Below are positions 59,201 through 64,000 of a DNA stretch of 64,000 nt, piece by piece. The notes beneath the pieces are model-generated. The model worked only from the letters and a program-made list of their open reading frames with translations, did no database searches and was not told where the DNA came from. The DNA is from Hyparrhenia diplandra (lineage: Eukaryota; Streptophyta; Magnoliopsida; Poales; Poaceae). The position numbers were made by a program, and so were the translations under genes. The stretch is taken from the NCBI GenBank assembly GCA_015847255.1, contig JADLZK010007840.1, forward strand, positions 372,001 to 436,000. The letters are read 5' to 3'. Numbering within the stretch: the first letter of the stretch is position 1; each line of letters starts with the position of its first letter.

Positions 59201-60540
59201 TTTTTTCTTTCCAAAACAGCCAGTATCTTATATCAGTGTGCTTTGTAATGATGAGTAACAAAAGTCAAGGACAGCTGTAAAAAATTTTGGATTCTATTTA
59301 CCAAATGAAGTCTTCACATGTGGGCAACTATATGTTGTTGTCTCACACATCAGAAGTAGGGAAAGACTAAAAATTATGATTTCACATCAAGAATCCCCAG
59401 AAACCAAAACCCAAGAAACTATGAAGCAAAAGATTGCAGCTGCAAGAAGATCGCTGTCACAGGCACGTTGTTGTCCAGCATAGGGACGCTGACGGCCCCA
59501 GACTCAGATCCTACAGGTTTCACTCCCGGGGATGCAGTCGAGGATCCTCCAATGCTGCATAATCAGCTCAAGGTAGGTTTGATGCACGGGCAGCAACTCA
59601 CCCTTGACTAAGCAATTTTTGTGCTGCTGCTAGCTGGAGCTGGGAGCATGAGCTACAATGAGAAGAGAGGGGGTACTGAGAGAAATAAAATCAGCCATCT
59701 CTTTGTAGAATCCGAAGAAACCCTCCAGTTTTTTATTATCATCAGTCGGTTTCATCTAATGTGCCCTACCACTGCTATGCATAGTTGCACAGATAAACAC
59801 ATTTAGGATGATACCAAAAAAAAAACACATTTAAGACCAAATATTGGAAACCGCCCGAATAAATTTGCAAAAATCTCTTATCCGTCTTTTTTCGCTCATC
59901 AACTTTATGGAAAAGTTGAATCCTAAAAACTAATTAATAATAACCATATAATATCTTATGATCGAAAAACAAAAAATATCATTTATGTTTAACATGACTC
60001 TACCATTAAGAACTCTAATTTAAAATAAAAAATAAAGTTAAATAATCAACAATTATTATTAATAAAATATAATAATCAAATCATATTGCTATACACAATG
60101 TCCAAACGAAGGAGCCAAATGTATTTATACATATAATAAACATCATCAGAGGAAAAATCTAACCCGTGCGGGAGCACGGGTTGATGGACTAGTGTATTTC
60201 TAACAGATGTGATCTCGCTAATTGTAACCCAGCTGCCCAACATCACAAAGCTGATCGGGCAGCAATTTCAGGCAAGGCAGCTCCACATGCACACCTGATG
60301 ATGCCAATGGTACAGGGTGACGCTCGTCGTCTTCCATGAGCCTGGCCATCGAAGAACCACTGCCCGGGCTGCTTGCCGAAAGGTGACTGTGAGCCTGGCA
60401 CTCCAGCAAAGCCTGCCAATCCACCTACATTGTTCATCGGCTTTGCTTTTCTTTTTTTCCCACGCGGTACCGAACCGAACACACGTGTATGCACATTGTT
60501 TTTAAGATCTTCCGTCGCATTATAATATAAACGAATACTA

Positions 60541-60693
60541 CTCCTTCCATTCTAAATTATAGATTGTTTTAGTTTGTATAGTTTCATAGATTTTGCTATG
60601 AATCGCATCATAATGCATATCTAGGTGCATATGTTAAAAAAATCTATGAATCATGAAATACCAAAAATGACATGTAGTTTCGAACGGAGGGAG
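60541..60693. mobile_element. Stowaway-type MITE, D2 copy
   Basis: Counterpart of 33888-34043, flanked by TA at 60539-60540 and 60694-60695. Confidence 0.92.
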
Positions 60694-61279
60694 TACGAGA
60701 CAGTAAGATGCTTCCACGTACTTGTCGATTTGGCAGCTAATGGACACTGAGAATATGAATTGTCCTCGAGACAAAAAAAAAAAAAGATAATTTCATTTTG
60801 AATGTGAATTGTCTTTTATGCAACACCACGGTCGAAATGTGAATCAGCCCGAAAAAAAAAAATGGAAGACACAATTTGATCTTGCCTAGAACCCTCGGAC
60901 CAATTGTTTTTTTTTTTTTTTTTGTGAGAGAGAGAAGAACCAATTGGTCTGTTGACTGCTTTCAAAACAGCCGCGGACATGGGGCGTGCTAGCTGCCACC
61001 CTGGTCGAACCGCATGTGTGCGCCGACCAGGCACGACCCATCTTCCATTCCTAGGTATTCCAGCAGACGCAGCGCCCACTAGCAAGCATTAGCCAAAATG
61101 GTCGACATCGGCGTAAATCCCTTAAAGTTTTAAAAAGTTATATCTCCTAAAATAAGTACTCAAACGAAAATCTGATTTCACCATCGTGTTTCTTACAATA
61201 AATCCTTCAAAACAAGACCCCATGTATATATTCCAACAAAAAATATTAACGAACCTTTATACAGGAGCAATAGCTGAAT

Positions 61280-61505
61280 TCTGAGAACATCACAAGAAAC
61301 ACTTTCGAACATCACAAGAAATACTCTAGAACATCTTAAGAAACACGCTAGAACATTGCACAAATACACTAGAAACCTACTATTTTGAACCATAGAAATA
61401 GCGATTTTTTATAGAACATTGCAACAAACGCTCTAGAACTTCACAAGAAACATGCTAGAACATCGCAACAACAAAAACTCTAGAACATCGCAAGAAACAC
61501 ACGAG
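61280..61505. repeat. Minisatellite TAGAACATCACAAGAAACAC, D2
   Basis: Counterpart of 34640-34862, with a few small base and length differences. Confidence 0.85.
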
Positions 61506-61689
61506 AAAATTGAACTATCCTATTCCCCAAATACTAATACTAGTAGAGCAGTAGCAAATCGCAGCAAATCAATAGATACAAGGGCAAAGGGAAGCACGGT
61601 TCCCGATAACCCAACACTATAGACAACTCCCTAGTGTTTACTCATCCAAACCTGTCAGTTTAATTGAATCAGACTGAATCGCCTGGAAT

Positions 61690-62525
61690 GCCCATGGACT
61701 GGGACTTACTTGTTACTTCTGATGTTGAACCAGGTGTTGATGCAGTTCTCGGCGGCACTCCGGGGGTGCATCCGGGCGGGCCTCTCTCGGGGCGCAGGTA
61801 CTAGAGGAAGGATGGGGGCGGTGCTCCAGGCTCCACTCCCTCGGGGCAGCGGAGTACCAGAGGGAGGGTGGGGACAGGACTCCAGGCGGCACCACCTCGG
61901 GGCTGCAGGAGGGCAAAGGAATTCATAGAGCAGAGGGAATGCAACGTGGGTCGAGAGGTAATTGGGGCGGTCGGGATTGGCGTCGGTGTCGGGCGGGAGG
62001 GATTGGTGGTGGCGGGGTGAGCTGGGTGCGCGGCGTGGGAGAGACTTCGGTGCCATCGGGGCGAAGAGATGGGCAACGTCCGTTGAGCAGCGATGGTCGC
62101 CGATGGGCGGCGTCGGCGGCGCTTGAGTGGGAGACGAGCGGTTGCGAGTAGGGAAAGGGGTGGGAAATGGGTTGCGGGGATTTTGGGGTGTAGGGTTTCA
62201 TTTCATCGGGCTAGGCCAAAAATTTCGCGAGGCCAAGCAAAAATATAGGCGGAGCCCAAATAATCTGGGCGTGAAAAGTGTCGCGCTGGACTTATGTGGG
62301 GCCCATATAAGTTTTTGCGTCCGACTCGCGCCGACAGCATGCCCGTTTTTAGCGTCAGACCAATAGATGTTAAATCTGAGACTTTTTTAGCGCCAGACAG
62401 TACATCGCTAATCAAGGATTTAGTGTCAGATCGTCTCTTAGTAATATTTACGTCAGATAGTCCATCAATAATGAAAACTTTTAGTGTCAAACGTTATAAC
62501 GATGATTCAGTGTTGTGGTGTAGTG
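61690..62525. mobile_element. CACTA 3' terminal region with GC-rich cargo, D2
   Basis: Counterpart of 35019-35893, ending TTGTGGTGTAGTG at 62525. It differs by several small indels in the GC-rich part, so any reading frame there is not conserved. Confidence 0.6.
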
Positions 62526-63436
62526 GGCCCTTAAAGCAGCTGGCAAATAATTATAAATAATTTCGTCATGTGTCTGGATTTGGGGTCAATCCTACCCATG
62601 TCCAAACGATGTCCAAACGAAGGCCACATGCAACCAACATTAGCGGATCTTTGACGGGTGTTGCTTTCGTTCAGTTGCAGCTAGCGCTGATCTTCAGTGC
62701 GGACGGCAGCGGCGGCTCACGAACGGGTGACGGACTGACAGGCCGGGGCATGCGGTTGCCAGACCTCTGTGTCCTTAATACAATGTTTGCTGTTATCTTA
62801 CCCGCGCCCAAGTCGAGTTTTTGAAATTAAACATAATAAACATCGCTTTTTTTTTAAAAAAAAAAAGAAACCGAATGTCATAATCAATACAGTATTAAAA
62901 AGTGAGAACGAAATACATGTACATTATATCTGTAGTGTATCAACTTAAATATGAACTGGTTAGTGCGTACGATTCAGTATAATATTTCAGCGATTGCTCT
63001 CAAATGATATTATCATTTTAGACAATGTAATAGAGTTTGGTAGCATGTCATGTTTACTTGCTTTTGACTTTCTGGCAGGTGGTAGCATGTTCTTACTTAT
63101 ATTGGACTATGAAGCTTTACATGGTAGCATGTTTTTACTTTAAAACAAAATGCCAGAATAACATAATAGTGTAAAAATTGGGAACGAAACACAAGTATTT
63201 CTAGCAACTCCAAAGTAATATAACTCTATCACTGAATGGATATATATATACACGATATTGACATATAATGACATTCGGTACAAAATTTACTGACAACACA
63301 AATTAGCAGCAGCAGTCATTTCTACTCTTCACCCAAAAAAATAAATGCAAAGCACTGTTATAAACTTAATTGTAGAACAAATGTCCGCAACTACCTACCT
63401 ACCTATTAGGTATAAGCTACTATCATCCATCCAACA

Positions 63437-63740
63437 TATAAAGGGATTCGTCAACATTCTGGCTTTTAGGCATTCGTTTGCATGCCCACAAAAATAACAC
63501 ATTCTTGTCTACCAAACAACCAACGTGATTTCCAGTTATATAGGGATGGGACGCATTGGGATAGAAAAGACGAGGATCAAGAAAAAGACTTGTACTTCTG
63601 AGAGACATCATCTCACTTGCCGCAAACCAGCTGCCCAACTTCACAAAGCTCATCTTAGCCAAAGATTTGTGGAGCCACTCAATGACCTGGGCAAGCAAAG
63701 TGAACTTTATCCACGACAGTCTAGAAGGAATGCATCCATG
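63437..63740 (+). promoter_or_regulatory. R-unit 6' (D2)
   Basis: TATAAAG at 63437-63443, followed by GGGATTCG instead of the usual purine-poor leader. The segment AAGATTTGTGGAGCCACTCA is duplicated about 90 bp apart (63660 and 63749). Confidence 0.5.
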
Positions 63741-63948
63741 CACTTGAAAAGATTTGTGGAGCCACTCAATGACCTGGGCATGCAAAGTGAACTTTATCCA
63801 CGTCACATGTCCAAAGGGTTGGGGACATGGGCATGAAAGATGAACATTTGGCTGGTGGCCAGAGGACGAATGAGGGAAACATACTTGTTGCAATGTGATC
63901 TAAGACGTGCATACTAATTAATAGATTGGCACAATGTGTGTTGGGAAA

Positions 63949-64000
63949 TCCTCCTCATGAGTGGATGGTTGAGGAGAAGTAAATGCTCTGTGAGCAAACC
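63949..64000. mobile_element. Solo LTR, D2 copy (cut by window edge)
   Basis: TGTTGGGAAATCCTCCTCAT matches the start of 37248-37941, so the LTR was present before the D duplication. Confidence 0.75.

Larger units (their letters stand above)
56732..60192 (+). mobile_element. Helitron (3,461 bp) with decayed RPA-like exons
   Basis: Starts TCTTATCTTACTATTA directly after A and ends CTAG directly before T. The terminal hairpin is AACCCGTGC / GCACGGGTT (60161-60182), 6 bases before CTAG. D1 has the uninterrupted site AAGCCATGTATTTC at 33534-33547, so both borders are exact and there is no target duplication, as for Helitrons. The interior holds a duplicated 5' region (56941-57180), a GC-rich block (57190-57450) that may be captured, and replication protein A-like exons. 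No Rep/helicase frame is present, so it is non-autonomous. Confidence 0.95.
47477..64000. repeat. Segmental duplication, copy D2
   Basis: Partner of D1 (see 23493). Longer because of the 3.46-kb Helitron. It lacks about 280 bp present in D1 at 29110-29390, and the D1-specific block at 26046-27154 is replaced here by 50036-50610. Extends past the right edge of the window. Confidence 0.93.

Noticed and set aside
63423..63893. 156-codon minus-strand frame
   Set aside because: It runs antisense through an R-unit leader and an internally duplicated segment, and is not open in the D1 partner.

Overview
This is a repeat-rich segment of a grass nuclear genome, most likely rice (Oryza) or a close relative. 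The evidence is a four-exon beta-expansin gene, a PSY1R/PSKR-type leucine-rich-repeat receptor family, and a dense set of typical grass transposons: CACTA, Stowaway, hAT MITE, Helitron, Ty3/gypsy, SINE and LINE. There are no operons or bacterial genes. Most long reading frames are shadows in GC-rich repeats. The only locus that still looks like a near-complete gene is the beta-expansin at 42.8-44.1 kb on the minus strand, and even that carries a frameshift.

Layout. 1-9.3 kb: two copies (A and B) of a decayed LRR receptor gene on the minus strand, each followed by a CACTA element with CTG target duplications (1298-2116; 9277-17534). A GC-rich promoter-bearing unit follows copy A at 2.7-3.7 kb. 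9.9-17.3 kb: a non-autonomous Ty3/gypsy-like LTR retrotransposon, with gag only, sits inside the second CACTA. 17.5-23.5 kb: the remainder of duplicate B, a minus-strand Helitron 3' end, a second GC-rich unit, a GC-rich retroposon-like block and a 210-bp CACTA MITE. 23.5-37.3 kb and 47.5-64.0 kb: two copies (D1, D2) of one large segmental duplication. 37.1-42.8 kb: smaller internal duplications and fragments of the beta-expansin 3' end. 44.1-47.5 kb: repeated flanking sequence, a third GC-rich unit and a CACTA fragment.

The duplication behaves as a dated experiment. Comparing D1 with D2 gives exact empty sites for a 3,461-bp Helitron carrying decayed RPA-like exons (D2 only), a Stowaway MITE and a LINE 3' fragment (D1 only), and a 20-bp poly(A) micro-insertion (D2 only). 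Another Stowaway, a tiny CACTA foldback and a solo LTR are shared and therefore older.

The most unexplained structure is a plus-strand unit (here the 'R-unit') present 14 times. Each copy has a TATA-like box, a conserved leader and a short conserved reading-frame segment, but no gene body I recognise. It looks like a tandem gene family reduced mainly to its 5' ends. I found no tRNA, rRNA or CRISPR, and no clearly new enzymatic system.
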